From Rhizobacter sp. Root1238 (GTDB lineage: Bacteria > Pseudomonadota > Gammaproteobacteria > Burkholderiales > Burkholderiaceae_C): a stretch of 64,000 nt of DNA. The stretch is taken from assembly GCF_001425825.1 (NCBI RefSeq), contig NZ_LMDM01000002.1, forward strand, positions 62,001-126,000, given 5' to 3'. The notes below the pieces were generated by a model. That model did not search any database. It worked only from the letters and a program-made list of their open reading frames with translations, and was not told the origin of the DNA. Both the position numbers and the translations under genes were made by a program. Shown here in pieces: positions 27,836 through 36,353 of this stretch (its first letter is position 1; each line of letters opens with the position of its first letter).

Positions 27836-28603
27836 ATGCGCATCGACCAGCTGCTCGTCACCGAGGGGCTGGCGCCCACCCGATCGGCCGCGCAGCGGCT
27901 GATCGAGCGCGGCGCCGTCCGCTGGCTCGGCCCGAAGGGCTGGGCCGTTCCGAAGAAGGCGGGCGAAGACGTGCCCGAAGGCTGCGAACTCGAGATCACC
28001 GACGACGCCGAGCTGCGCTTCGTCTCGCGCGGCGGGCTGAAGCTCGAAGGCGCGCTGAAGCACTGCGCGATCGACGTCACCGGCCTCGCCTGCCTCGATG
28101 CCGGCCAGAGCACCGGCGGCTTCACCGATGCGCTGCTGCAAGGCGGCGCGTCGCGCGTCGTGGGCATCGACGTCGGCCACGGCCAGCTGCATCCGAAGCT
28201 GCAGGCCGATGCGCGGGTGCAGTGCTTCGAGGGCGTCAATGCCCGCGACGTGAGCGGCTCGGCCTTCGAGGCCGCATCGGCACCGCACAGCTTCGGCTTC
28301 GTCACCGGCGACCTGTCGTTCATCACGTCGACGCACGTGCTGCCGACGCTGGCGCACTACCTGGCGCCCGCGGGTCAGCTGTTGCTGCTGATCAAGCCGC
28401 AGTTCGAGCTGCAGCCGGCGCAGATCGGCAAGGGCGGCATCGTCAAGGACGAACGGCATTTCGCCGAGGTCGAGACACGCATCCGCAAGGCCTGCAGGGA
28501 ACAGTTCCTCCAGGTGCGCGCCTATTTCCAAAGCCCGATCAAGGGCGGCAACGGCAACACCGAGTTCTTCGTGTGGGCCGTGCCGTCCGAGGATGTTGCA
28601 TGA
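27836..28603 (+). CDS. tlyA: TlyA-family rRNA methyltransferase (hemolysin A-like)
   Basis: The 255-residue protein has an N-terminal S4 RNA-binding domain (MRIDQLLVTEGLAPTRSAAQ) and an FtsJ-like methyltransferase domain with the K-D-K-E pattern: FVSRGGLKLEGAL, DAGQSTGGFTDALLQGGA (SAM loop), TGDLSFIT and LLLIKPQFELQP. TlyA of mycobacteria 2'-O-methylates 16S and 23S rRNA; the targets here are untested. The last bases overlap the metF start (ATGA). Being under the ahcY riboswitch fits a SAM-consuming enzyme. Confidence 0.88.
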   Translation: MRIDQLLVTEGLAPTRSAAQRLIERGAVRWLGPKGWAVPKKAGEDVPEGCELEITDDAELRFVSRGGLKLEGALKHCAIDVTGLACLDAGQSTGGFTDALLQGGASRVVGIDVGHGQLHPKLQADARVQCFEGVNARDVSGSAFEAASAPHSFGFVTGDLSFITSTHVLPTLAHYLAPAGQLLLLIKPQFELQPAQIGKGGIVKDERHFAEVETRIRKACREQFLQVRAYFQSPIKGGNGNTEFFVWAVPSEDVA

Positions 28604-29433
28604 AACGAGTTCCCGTCAGCCTGGAGTTCTTCCCGCCGAAGACACCCGAGGGCGTCGTCAAGCTGGCCGCGGTGCGCCAGCAGCTGTATGCGCTGAAGCC
28701 GAGCTTCTGCTCCGTCACGTATGGGGCCGGCGGCTCGACGCAGGACGGCACGCTGGCGGCGGTGCAGGCGATCCTGGCCGAAGGCGTCGAGGCCGCGTCG
28801 CACTTCACCTGCGTCGGCGCCGATCGGGCATCGGTGCGGGCCAAGCTGGAGCAGTTCCAGGCCGCGGGCATCCGCCGGCTGGTCGCGCTGCGCGGCGACC
28901 TGCCGAGCGGCTACGGCGGCTTCGGCGAGTTCCGCTATGCGAGCGAGCTGATCGCGTTCATCCGCGAGGCCACCGGCCGGCAGTTCCACATCGAGGTGGC
29001 GGCCTACCCGGAGATGCATCCGCAGGCGAAGTCGCCGCAGGCCGACCTGCAGGCGTATGTCGAGAAGGTGAAGGCGGGCGCCGATGCGGCGATCACGCAG
29101 TTCTTCTTCAATGCCGATGCCTACGAGCGCTTCGTTGAAGATTCGCGCCGGCTGGGCGCGGACATCCCGGTGGTGCCCGGCATCATGCCGATCACGAACG
29201 CGAGCGGCATCATCCGCTTCGCCGATTCGTCGGGGGCCGAGATCCCGCGCTGGATCCGGCTGCGGCTGCAGAGCTTCGGCGACGACACCGCGTCGATCAA
29301 GGCCTTCGGGCTGGACGTCGTGACCGAGCTGTGCGAGCGGCTGCTGCGCATCGGCGTACCGGGGCTGCACATCTACACGATGAACGCCTCGACCGCGCCG
29401 ATCGAGATCTGCCGGCGGCTCAAGCTCGACTGA
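28600..29433 (+). CDS. metF: 5,10-methylenetetrahydrofolate reductase
   Basis: MetF makes 5-methyl-THF, the methyl donor for homocysteine remethylation. The 277-residue FAD-dependent TIM barrel starts MKRVPVSLEFFPPKT (with the catalytic Glu of EFF-P), and continues with SVTYGAGGSTQDGT, LRGDLPSGYGGF, EVAAYPEMHPQA and ITQFFFNADAYERF. It is coupled to tlyA by an ATGA overlap. Together with ahcY it forms an SAH-responsive homocysteine recycling operon. Its stop adjoins the end of the convergent cyclo-ligase gene. Confidence 0.96.
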   Translation: MKRVPVSLEFFPPKTPEGVVKLAAVRQQLYALKPSFCSVTYGAGGSTQDGTLAAVQAILAEGVEAASHFTCVGADRASVRAKLEQFQAAGIRRLVALRGDLPSGYGGFGEFRYASELIAFIREATGRQFHIEVAAYPEMHPQAKSPQADLQAYVEKVKAGADAAITQFFFNADAYERFVEDSRRLGADIPVVPGIMPITNASGIIRFADSSGAEIPRWIRLRLQSFGDDTASIKAFGLDVVTELCERLLRIGVPGLHIYTMNASTAPIEICRRLKLD

Positions 29434-30015
29434 TCAGCTTTCGCGCTGCCACATCACCCCTTCTTCGGTGATGACGGCATCGAGCGGGTGGTCGCCTTCC
29501 TTCGGACGCAGCATCGGCAGGAAGCCGTGCGCATAGCAAAGGCCCACCGTGACCGGTCGCGGCGTCAGCGCGGCCACGGAACGGTCGTAAAACCCGCCGC
29601 CATAGCCCAACCGCGCGCCTTCGGTGCCATAGCCGACGCACGGCAGCAGCAGCAATTCGGGCTGGAACTGCTCGGTGCCCTTGGGCTTCGGGATGTCGTG
29701 CGCATCGAGTTCGGTCGGGCAGCCGGGGTACCAGACGTGGAAGCGCAAGGTGCCGTCGGTGCGGTCCATCACCGGCAGGCCGATGCGCCGCCCCGGACCG
29801 CCTTCGCTCCAGCGGAACAGCGCCGGCAGCGGATCGAACTCGCCCTTGATCGGCCAGTAGCCGCCGATCAGCGATTCGCGCCGGCTGACCAGCCAGATGC
29901 GCAGCATGCTCTGCAGCTGCACCGCGAGCTCCAGCCGGTCGGGCAGGGCCTGGCGGTCGGCGATCAGCTTCTTGCGCAGCACCGCAATCGTGGAGGACGT
30001 GTCGGGGGTGGCCAT
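29434..30015 (-). CDS. 5-formyltetrahydrofolate cyclo-ligase (paralogue 1)
   Basis: The 193-residue enzyme converts 5-formyl-THF to 5,10-methenyl-THF with ATP. Its hallmarks are SLIGGYWPIKGEFDPLPAL in the N-terminal half and the nucleotide-binding YGTEGARLGYGGGFYDR motif with LLLLPCVG before it. A second full paralogue lies at 31924-32508; they share the motif but are only loosely similar elsewhere. This one is convergent with metF, the next enzyme of one-carbon flow, with adjoining stop codons. Confidence 0.9.
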   Translation of the reverse strand: MATPDTSSTIAVLRKKLIADRQALPDRLELAVQLQSMLRIWLVSRRESLIGGYWPIKGEFDPLPALFRWSEGGPGRRIGLPVMDRTDGTLRFHVWYPGCPTELDAHDIPKPKGTEQFQPELLLLPCVGYGTEGARLGYGGGFYDRSVAALTPRPVTVGLCYAHGFLPMLRPKEGDHPLDAVITEEGVMWQRES

Positions 30016-30071
30016 GCCGGCGATTGTGACCGAGCCGTGGCCGGGGTGGCCAGCGCGCCTACCATCGGCCC

Positions 30072-30521
30072 ATGGCCACGATCAACTCACCGAAAGATGA
30101 ATTCGCCCGCTACTGCGTCGAGCTGCTCGGCTCGCTCGGGCCGACGCGCTCGCGGCGCATGTTCGGCGGGCATGGCTTCTATGTCGACGATGTGTTCATC
30201 GCACTGATCTTCGAGGAGCGCCTGTACCTGAAGACCGATGACGCGACGCGGGCGCGCTTCGAGCAGGCCGGCGGCCAGCCCTTCGTCTACGAAGGCGGCG
30301 ATGGCAAGTCGGTGTCGATCAGCTACTACACCGCGCCCGACGACGCGATGGAATCGCCGGCGCTGATGCGCCCGTGGGCGCGGCTTGCGATGGAAGCAGG
30401 CCTGCGCGCCGCCGCGGCCAAGGCCCGCAAGTCCACCAAGGCGTCGCAGGCGGCGAAACCGATCAAGCCGCGTGCAGCGCCGGCGAAGAAGCGCCCAGCC
30501 GCGAAGCGAGCTGCTCGCTGA
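30072..30521 (+). CDS. TfoX/Sxy N-terminal-domain protein with Lys/Ala-rich tail
   Basis: The first 110 residues form a TfoX_N domain: FARYCVELLGSLGPTRSRRMFGG, HGFYVDDVFIALIFEERLYLK and YYTAPDDAMESP. The C-terminal 35 residues are a Lys/Ala/Pro tail (KARKSTKASQAAK onward) of the type that binds nucleic acid non-specifically. TfoX/Sxy proteins regulate competence in gammaproteobacteria, but short versions like this have no known role. Its end overlaps the convergent DUF2917 gene by 59 bases. Confidence 0.82.
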   Translation: MATINSPKDEFARYCVELLGSLGPTRSRRMFGGHGFYVDDVFIALIFEERLYLKTDDATRARFEQAGGQPFVYEGGDGKSVSISYYTAPDDAMESPALMRPWARLAMEAGLRAAAAKARKSTKASQAAKPIKPRAAPAKKRPAAKRAAR

Positions 30522-30831
30522 GCCGCTGCGCCAGCGACTTGCCGCGCTGGCAGGCGTCGGGCGGCACCAGCAACTGGAACTGCGCGCTCGGCCAGGCTTC
30601 GAGCACCGCCTGGGCGCCGGCCGGCAGCGCGATGCTGTCGCCGCTTTCCAGCCACACATCCTGCGCCGGTTCGTCGGCCGTGCCGGGCACCGTCAGCCAC
30701 AGCCGGCCCTCGGTGACGCGCAGCCAGCGCGAGCCCGGGCCGATCTCCAGCGGACGGGCCTCGCCGGGCGCCACGGTCCAGCTCGCGGCCTGGGATTGTT
30801 GAAAATTGCTCATCACCATCGGGTTTGCCAT
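30463..30831 (-). CDS. DUF2917 family protein
   Basis: The 122-residue cytoplasmic protein has a cupin-like beta core with family blocks ARPLEIGPGSRWLRVTEGRL, WLTVPG, DVWLESGDSIALPAGA and QAVLEAW. The function of DUF2917 is unknown. ATG 30831 is chosen because AAGGAG lies 7 bases upstream. It is divergent from a LysR regulator, a pairing I know from other Burkholderiales, which suggests that the LysR protein controls it. Confidence 0.8.
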   Translation of the reverse strand: MANPMVMSNFQQSQAASWTVAPGEARPLEIGPGSRWLRVTEGRLWLTVPGTADEPAQDVWLESGDSIALPAGAQAVLEAWPSAQFQLLVPPDACQRGKSLAQRLSEQLASRLGASSPALHAA

Positions 30832-30923
30832 GTCGTTCTCCTTGCAGGGCATGGAGTGAACTTTAGGGGCCTGCAGGCCGATGGTCCAATGACTTACGCG
30901 CCGCGCATTGATACCATTCGTGC

Positions 30924-31958
30924 ATGAATCAACTGCGTCATCGACCGCTCTCGGTCGGGCCCATCCGGGCCTTCGAAGCGGTGGCCCGCCACCTCAGTTT
31001 CAGCGCCGCCGCCGAAGAGCTGCACCTGACCCAGTCGGCCGTCAGCCGGCAGATCAAGGGGCTGGAAGACGAGCTCGGCGCACCGCTGTTCAACCGCGGT
31101 ACCCGCTCGGTCGAACTCACCGGCGACGGCCAGGTGCTGCTGCGGGCGGTTGCGCCGTCGCTCGACCGGCTCGACACCGCGGTGCGCCAGATCCGCACCT
31201 CCCGCGGGCGGCGCCGCGTCACGGTCAACACCTTCGCGTCGTTCGTGTCGCTGTGGCTGCTGCCGCGGCTCGAGGCCTTCCAGCGCGCGAACCCCGACAT
31301 CGACATCCGCGTCTCCGCCACCGACATGGTGGTCGACCTCGATGACCCCGAGATCGACATCGTGCTGCGCTACGGCGGCGACCACCTGGTGCCGGCCGGC
31401 ACGCCACGGCTGTTCGGCGAGACGCTGACGCCGGCCATCAGCCCGTGGCTGGCCGAGCAGATCGCGCGCGGCCAGGCGCCGCCGTTGTCGACGCCGGCCG
31501 ACCTGGCCGGCCACACGCTGGCCGAAGAGGACGACAACCGCCCGACCGCCGAGTTCCTCAGCTGGCGGCGCTGGCTGACGCAGCACGGGCAGGCCGGGCT
31601 GCAGCCGCGCCGGTGGATGTACCTGAACTTCACCTACCAGCAAGTGCAGACCGCGCTGGCCGGTCAGGCGATCGCGCTGGCCCGCATGGCCCTGGTGGCC
31701 GATTCGCTCGAGCGCGGTGACCTGGTCGAGCCGTTCGGGCCGGCCGGACGCATCGACGCGCCGCATGCCTACTGGATGGTGGTCTCGCCGCTGTCGGTCG
31801 CGCGGCCGGAGGTGCAGCGCTTCCGCGACTGGCTGATCGAGCAGGGCGAACGGACCAACGCGACGCTGACCGCGCAATCCGCCCGCAGCGTGCAGCAGCT
31901 GGCGCAGGCGCGGCCCGAACCGGTCAGTCCCGCGCCACCCCGTTCTCGGTCACGATGA
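30924..31958 (+). CDS. LysR-family transcriptional regulator (GcvA-like)
   Basis: The 344-residue protein has the LysR N-terminal helix-turn-helix (IRAFEAVARHLSFSAAAEEL, LTQSAVSRQIKGLE) and the effector-binding domain (NTFASFVSLWLLPRLEAFQR, DIVLRYGG, FTYQQVQTALAGQAIALAR). The GcvA-like group often controls amino acid or beta-lactamase-type genes. It is divergent from the DUF2917 gene with about 90 bases between start codons, room for a shared operator. The last 35 residues overlap the end of the convergent second cyclo-ligase gene. Confidence 0.92.
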   Translation: MNQLRHRPLSVGPIRAFEAVARHLSFSAAAEELHLTQSAVSRQIKGLEDELGAPLFNRGTRSVELTGDGQVLLRAVAPSLDRLDTAVRQIRTSRGRRRVTVNTFASFVSLWLLPRLEAFQRANPDIDIRVSATDMVVDLDDPEIDIVLRYGGDHLVPAGTPRLFGETLTPAISPWLAEQIARGQAPPLSTPADLAGHTLAEEDDNRPTAEFLSWRRWLTQHGQAGLQPRRWMYLNFTYQQVQTALAGQAIALARMALVADSLERGDLVEPFGPAGRIDAPHAYWMVVSPLSVARPEVQRFRDWLIEQGERTNATLTAQSARSVQQLAQARPEPVSPAPPRSRSR

Positions 31959-32508
31959 GCGCGAGCGGCAGGTCGTGGGGTTGCGGGGCGAGTTCGGCCT
32001 CGCTGAGGCGCCCCACCTCCCACGCAACGCCGACGGCGGTGACGTGCGGATGCAGCGCCAGCCAGCGGTCGAAGAAGCCGCCCCCATAGCCGAGCCGCCA
32101 GCCGCTGCCGGTGAAGCCGACGCAGGGCACCAGCACCACGTCGGGCACCACCGCGGCGCCGTTCGCGACCGGAATGCCGCATTCGTCCTTCTGCGTCGGC
32201 GCGCTGCCATCCCACAGCCGGTAGTGCATCTGCGGCGGCACGCGCTGCGTGAATGGCAATGCGCGCGGCAAGGAAGCATGCGATCCGTCGCCATCCCACA
32301 GGCCCGCTGCGTTAAATTCGGAACGCATCGGCCAATAGACCCCGAGGCACTCGGGTTCGAGTTGATCGAGGACAAGGCCGAGGTGACGCGCCAGCGACGT
32401 GGCTGCAACTTTTCCGGTGGGCGAAGAGACAAACGCGGTGCGCGCGGCCAGCAGGCGCTGACGCAGGGGATGGCGGATGTCGGGATCTGATGGCAAGGTC
32501 GGCACCAT
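31924..32508 (-). CDS. 5-formyltetrahydrofolate cyclo-ligase (paralogue 2)
   Basis: This 194-residue protein is a second, independent member of the family: LGVYWPMRSEFN, VVPDVVLVPCVGF and the nucleotide-binding GSGWRLGYGGGFFDRW are all present. It lies next to slt. The ATG at 32508 overlaps an upstream in-frame ATG of the divergent slt frame (32507), which is one reason to place the slt start at 32549 instead. Why the genome keeps two copies is unclear; they may differ in folate substrate or expression. Confidence 0.88.
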   Translation of the reverse strand: MVPTLPSDPDIRHPLRQRLLAARTAFVSSPTGKVAATSLARHLGLVLDQLEPECLGVYWPMRSEFNAAGLWDGDGSHASLPRALPFTQRVPPQMHYRLWDGSAPTQKDECGIPVANGAAVVPDVVLVPCVGFTGSGWRLGYGGGFFDRWLALHPHVTAVGVAWEVGRLSEAELAPQPHDLPLALIVTENGVARD

Positions 32509-32548
32509 GAAGGACAGCGTGAACAAAGACAAATCATATGGCTCGGTG

Positions 32549-34552
32549 ATGGCGAGGTGGGTGCTGAAGGGCCTCGCGGCTGCCGTGCTGCTGAACGCGA
32601 TGCCCGCCTGCGCGCAGACCGGCAACGACGCCGTGCTCGAAGCCCGCGAGGCGCTGCGCAAGAAAGACCGGGCCCGGCTCGCCGCGTTGCGCGACGGCGC
32701 GATCGCCGAGCGCAACCCGCTCGCGATGTGGATCGACTACTGGGAGATCGGCCAGCGCCTGCAGTTCGTGCAGGCCGACGAGATCGCGGCCTTCTACCAG
32801 CGCTGGCGCGGCACCTACGTCGAAGACCGGCTGCGCAACGACTGGCTGCTCGAGCTCGGCCGGCGGCGCGATTTCAAGGCGCTGGCCGCCGATTACCCGA
32901 GCTTCCGGATGAACGACGACCGCGAGGTCTCGTGCTACGCGCTGCTGGCCGACCACCTCGCCGGCAAGGACGTGCGCAGCGCGGCCCGCAGCGCCTGGTT
33001 CGCGCAGCGCGAGCCCGACGACGGCTGCGCGCTGCTGGCCGCGACGCTGTACGACGCGAAGCAGCTCACCGAAGCCGATGCCTGGCGCAAGGCGCGCCTC
33101 GCGATCGACGGCAACAAGCCGCGCGCGGCGCGCCAGGCAGCGCTGATGGTCAACACCCGGTCCGCCAGCGACGTGGACGAACTGGCCGACAACCCGGCGC
33201 GCTACCTGACCCGCGCGCTCGGCGGGCGCCAGGCCAACCAGCTGAACACGCTGGCGCTGATGCGGCTCGCGTCGACCGACCCCGAACTCGCCGCCAACCT
33301 GCTGAACGGCAAGTGGGAAGCCGCGCTGCCGCCCGAGCTGGCGGCCTGGGCCTGGGCGGCGGTCGGCAAGCAGGCGGCGCTGAAGCTGTTGCCGGAGGCC
33401 TCCGGCTACTTCACGCGGGCGGCGCTGCTGTCGGCGAAGTCGGGGGTGACGATCGACTGGGCCGACGAGACGCTCGCCTGGAAGGCGCGTGCCGCGCTGC
33501 GCGCCGGCGAGAATGCGCCGCGCTGGCAGCAGGTGGTGCAGGCGATCGATGCGATGAACCCGGTCGAGCAGCGCGATGCGACCTGGGTCTACTGGAAGGC
33601 GCGTGCGTTGCGGGCGCTGGCGAAGGATTCGACCGAGGGCGACGGGCTGCGCGCGCAGGCGACCGAGCTGTTCGAAGGCATCGCGCCGCAGTTCAGCTTC
33701 TACGGCATGCTCGCCGCCGAAGAACTCGGCCGGCCGATCACGCTGCCGGTCGCGCCGCAGCCGCTGACGCAGGACGAGCGCGACGCCGCCGCGCGCCAGC
33801 CGGGCCTCGCGCGGGCGCTGACGCTGGTGGCGATCGGGCTGCGCAGCGAAGGCGTGCGCGAATGGAACTTCACGCTGCGCGGCATGGACGAGCGCGAGCT
33901 GCTCGCGTCGGCGCAGCTGGCCTGCGACCGGCACGTCTGGGACCGCTGCGTCAACACCAGCGACCGCACGCGCAGCGAGATCGACATCGCGCAGCGCTAC
34001 CCGACGCCGTTCCGCGCCGACGTGATGGCGGCGTCGAAGACGACCGCGGTCGACCCCGCGCTGATCTACGGCGTGATGCGCCAGGAGTCGCGCTTCCAGC
34101 CCGACATCCGCTCCAGCGCGAACGCCTATGGGCTGATGCAGGTGATCCAGCCGACCGCGAAGAACGTCGCGAAGCGCATCGGCATGGCCTACGACCCGGC
34201 GCAGATCATGGACGTGCCGACCAACGTGCAGCTCGGTTCGAGCTACCTGCGGCTGCTGCTCGACGACTTCGGCGGCTCGCAGGTGCTGAGCGCCACCGCG
34301 TACAACGCCGGCCCCGGGCGGCCGCGGCGCTGGCGCGAGGGCCCGAAGCTGGAGCCGGCGATCTGGATCGAGAACATCCCGTTCAACGAGACGCGCGACT
34401 ACGTGAAGAAGGTGATGTCGAACACCTTGCTCTACGCGACGCTGCTGAACGACCCGACGGCGCTGCAGACCGCGTCGCTGAAGGCCCGGCTCGGCAAGCC
34501 GGTCGGCCCGCGCGAGGTCACCGCACCGCCGCCCGACACCAACCTGCCTTGA
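32549..34552 (+). CDS. slt: Soluble lytic murein transglycosylase (Slt70-like)
   Basis: The 667-residue periplasmic enzyme cleaves peptidoglycan glycan strands to anhydro-muropeptides. ATG 32549 gives a clean signal peptide (MARWVLKGLAAAVLLNAMPACAQ). A long alpha-superhelical U/L region follows, and then the C-terminal lysozyme-like domain with catalytic Glu513 in GVMRQESRFQ, then SSANAYGLMQVIQPTA, TNVQLGSSYL and TAYNAGPGRPRRW. An earlier in-frame ATG at 32507 would lengthen the signal region. The NDUFA9-like gene starts four bases after its stop. Confidence 0.94.
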   Translation: MARWVLKGLAAAVLLNAMPACAQTGNDAVLEAREALRKKDRARLAALRDGAIAERNPLAMWIDYWEIGQRLQFVQADEIAAFYQRWRGTYVEDRLRNDWLLELGRRRDFKALAADYPSFRMNDDREVSCYALLADHLAGKDVRSAARSAWFAQREPDDGCALLAATLYDAKQLTEADAWRKARLAIDGNKPRAARQAALMVNTRSASDVDELADNPARYLTRALGGRQANQLNTLALMRLASTDPELAANLLNGKWEAALPPELAAWAWAAVGKQAALKLLPEASGYFTRAALLSAKSGVTIDWADETLAWKARAALRAGENAPRWQQVVQAIDAMNPVEQRDATWVYWKARALRALAKDSTEGDGLRAQATELFEGIAPQFSFYGMLAAEELGRPITLPVAPQPLTQDERDAAARQPGLARALTLVAIGLRSEGVREWNFTLRGMDERELLASAQLACDRHVWDRCVNTSDRTRSEIDIAQRYPTPFRADVMAASKTTAVDPALIYGVMRQESRFQPDIRSSANAYGLMQVIQPTAKNVAKRIGMAYDPAQIMDVPTNVQLGSSYLRLLLDDFGGSQVLSATAYNAGPGRPRRWREGPKLEPAIWIENIPFNETRDYVKKVMSNTLLYATLLNDPTALQTASLKARLGKPVGPREVTAPPPDTNLP

Positions 34553-34556
34553 CGCG

Positions 34557-35510
34557 ATGAACCTGCTGATCGTCGGCGGCAGCGGCTTCCTCGGCCGCGC
34601 CGTGTGTGCCGAACTGGTCCAGCGCAGCGGCGCGGCCGGCGGGCGATTGACCGTCGCGAGCCGGCAGCCGCAGCGTGCGAAGGCGCTGCAGATGCTGCCG
34701 ACCGTCGAGCTGCTCGGCGCCGACGTGCACGACGACGTGCAGCTCGCGCGCCTGGTCGCCGGGCGCGATGCGGTGGTCAACTTGGTCGGCATCCTGCACG
34801 GCCGCGAAGCGGCGTTCCAGCGCGCCCATGTCGAGCTGCCGAACCGCATCGCGCATGCCTGCCGGCAAGCCGGCGTGCGCCGGCTGGTGCACGTCGGCGC
34901 GCTCGGCGCGCAGGCCGGTGCGCCGAGCATGTACCTGCGCTCGAAGGCCGCCGGCGAGGCGGTGCTGCAGACCTCGGGGCTCGACGTGACGGTGCTGCGG
35001 CCGTCGGTGATGTTCGGCGCCGAAGACCGCTTCATGAACCTGTTCGCCGGGCTGCAGCGGGTGCTGCCGGTGCTGCCGCTGGCCGGTGCCGACGCACGCT
35101 TCCAGCCGGTGTGGGTGCAGGACGTCGCGGCGGCGGTGGCCCAGGCGCTGGCGCGCGGCGCCGCTGCGGCGCGTTCGTACGACTGCGCCGGGCCGACCGT
35201 GTACACGCTCGAACAGCTGGTGCGGATGGCCGGGCGCTGGTCGGGCCACCCGCGGCCGGTGGTCCCGCTGCCCGATGGCCTGGCACGGCTGCAGGCCGGG
35301 CTGATGGAGTGGCTGCCGGGCACGCCGCTGATGTCGCGCGACAACCTCGATTCGATGAAGGTGCCGAACGTCGCGAACGAGGCCTTGCCGGGGCTGGCCG
35401 CGCTCGGCGTGCGCCGCACCGGGCTGGAGGCGGTGGTGCCGGCCTGGCTGGGCGGCGGCGCCGGGCCGGCGCGGCTCGAAGGCTGGCGGCGGCAGGCCGG
35501 ACGCGGCTGA
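34557..35510 (+). CDS. NAD(P)-binding epimerase-like protein, complex I NDUFA9 family
   Basis: The 317-residue protein is an atypical short-chain dehydrogenase: GGSGFLGRAVCAEL is the glycine-rich nucleotide loop, AVVNLVGILHG, LVHVGALGAQ and YLRSKAAGEAVL follow, where SDR active-site Tyr/Lys become Y-LRSK. Relatives include the mitochondrial complex I subunit NDUFA9 and bacterial proteins of unknown catalytic role. It is placed directly after slt and should be co-transcribed with it. Confidence 0.85.
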   Translation: MNLLIVGGSGFLGRAVCAELVQRSGAAGGRLTVASRQPQRAKALQMLPTVELLGADVHDDVQLARLVAGRDAVVNLVGILHGREAAFQRAHVELPNRIAHACRQAGVRRLVHVGALGAQAGAPSMYLRSKAAGEAVLQTSGLDVTVLRPSVMFGAEDRFMNLFAGLQRVLPVLPLAGADARFQPVWVQDVAAAVAQALARGAAAARSYDCAGPTVYTLEQLVRMAGRWSGHPRPVVPLPDGLARLQAGLMEWLPGTPLMSRDNLDSMKVPNVANEALPGLAALGVRRTGLEAVVPAWLGGGAGPARLEGWRRQAGRG

Positions 35511-35636
35511 GCCGGGGCCGGGCCGCGCCGATGCGCGCCGGTCATCGAAGTCATTCGCAACTCTCATCCGTCGGGGCGTCGAGCTCGCCTAGCATGGTCG
35601 GCTTTTCCACGACCGACTCGCCACCCCGAGGTCCCC

Positions 35637-36317
35637 ATGCAGCTCTACATCGGCAACAAGAACTACTCCTCCTGGTCCATGCGCCCGTGGGTGCTGATGA
35701 CGCAGGCCGGCATCCCGTTCGACGAGATGAAGATCCGCTTCGATTCGTTCGAACCCGACTCGAAGTTCAAGGGCGAGCTGGCGCGCCACTCGCCGACCGG
35801 CCGCGTGCCGCTGCTGGTCGACGACGGCTTCGCCGTCTGGGACACGCTGGCGATCGTCGAGTACCTGGCCGAGCGCTTCCCCGACAAGCAGCTGTGGCCG
35901 GCCGACGTGAAAGCGCGGGCCCGTGCGCGCAGCGTCTGCGCCGAGATGCATTCCGGCTTCAGCGCACTGCGCAGCCACTTCCCGATGAACATCGAGGCCG
36001 TGCTGCCGGAGGTCGGTGAGCGGCTGCTGCGCGAGCATCCGGCCGTGCGCGCCGACCTCGACCGCCTGGTGCAGATGTGGAGCGAGTTGCTGCAGCAGCA
36101 CGGCGGCCCGCTGCTGTTCGGCGGCTTCACGATCGCCGATGCGTACTTCGCGCCGGTGGTGATGCGCCTGCTGACCTACCGGCCGCCGCTGCCGCCGCAG
36201 ATCGCCGCCTATGCGCAGCGGGTGCGCGCGCTGCCGGGGGTCGATGCCTGGTGCCGCGATGCGCTGGCCGAGCAGGACTTCCTTCCATTCGAGGAGCCGT
36301 ACCGCACGGCGCGCTGA
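35637..36317 (+). CDS. Glutathione S-transferase family protein
   Basis: The 226-residue protein has the thioredoxin-like N-terminal domain with the glutathione-binding pattern IGNKNYSSWSMRPWVL (active Ser), the cis-Pro loop TGRVPLLVDDG and the acidic SNAIL-like VWDTLAIVEYLAE, then an all-helical C-terminal domain with FGGFTIADAYFAPVVMRL. The substrate is unknown. It lies between the NDUFA9-like gene and cca on the same strand, about 130 bases from the former. Confidence 0.9.
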   Translation: MQLYIGNKNYSSWSMRPWVLMTQAGIPFDEMKIRFDSFEPDSKFKGELARHSPTGRVPLLVDDGFAVWDTLAIVEYLAERFPDKQLWPADVKARARARSVCAEMHSGFSALRSHFPMNIEAVLPEVGERLLREHPAVRADLDRLVQMWSELLQQHGGPLLFGGFTIADAYFAPVVMRLLTYRPPLPPQIAAYAQRVRALPGVDAWCRDALAEQDFLPFEEPYRTAR

Positions 36318-36353
36318 GCCGTTGGGTCGCGTTCGCGCCCCTACACTGGCGCG

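Noticed and set aside
32534-35560. 1008-residue minus-strand frame across slt and the NDUFA9-like gene
   Set aside because: It is opposite two well-recognised genes, has a low-complexity Arg/Ala/Gly composition and no domain.
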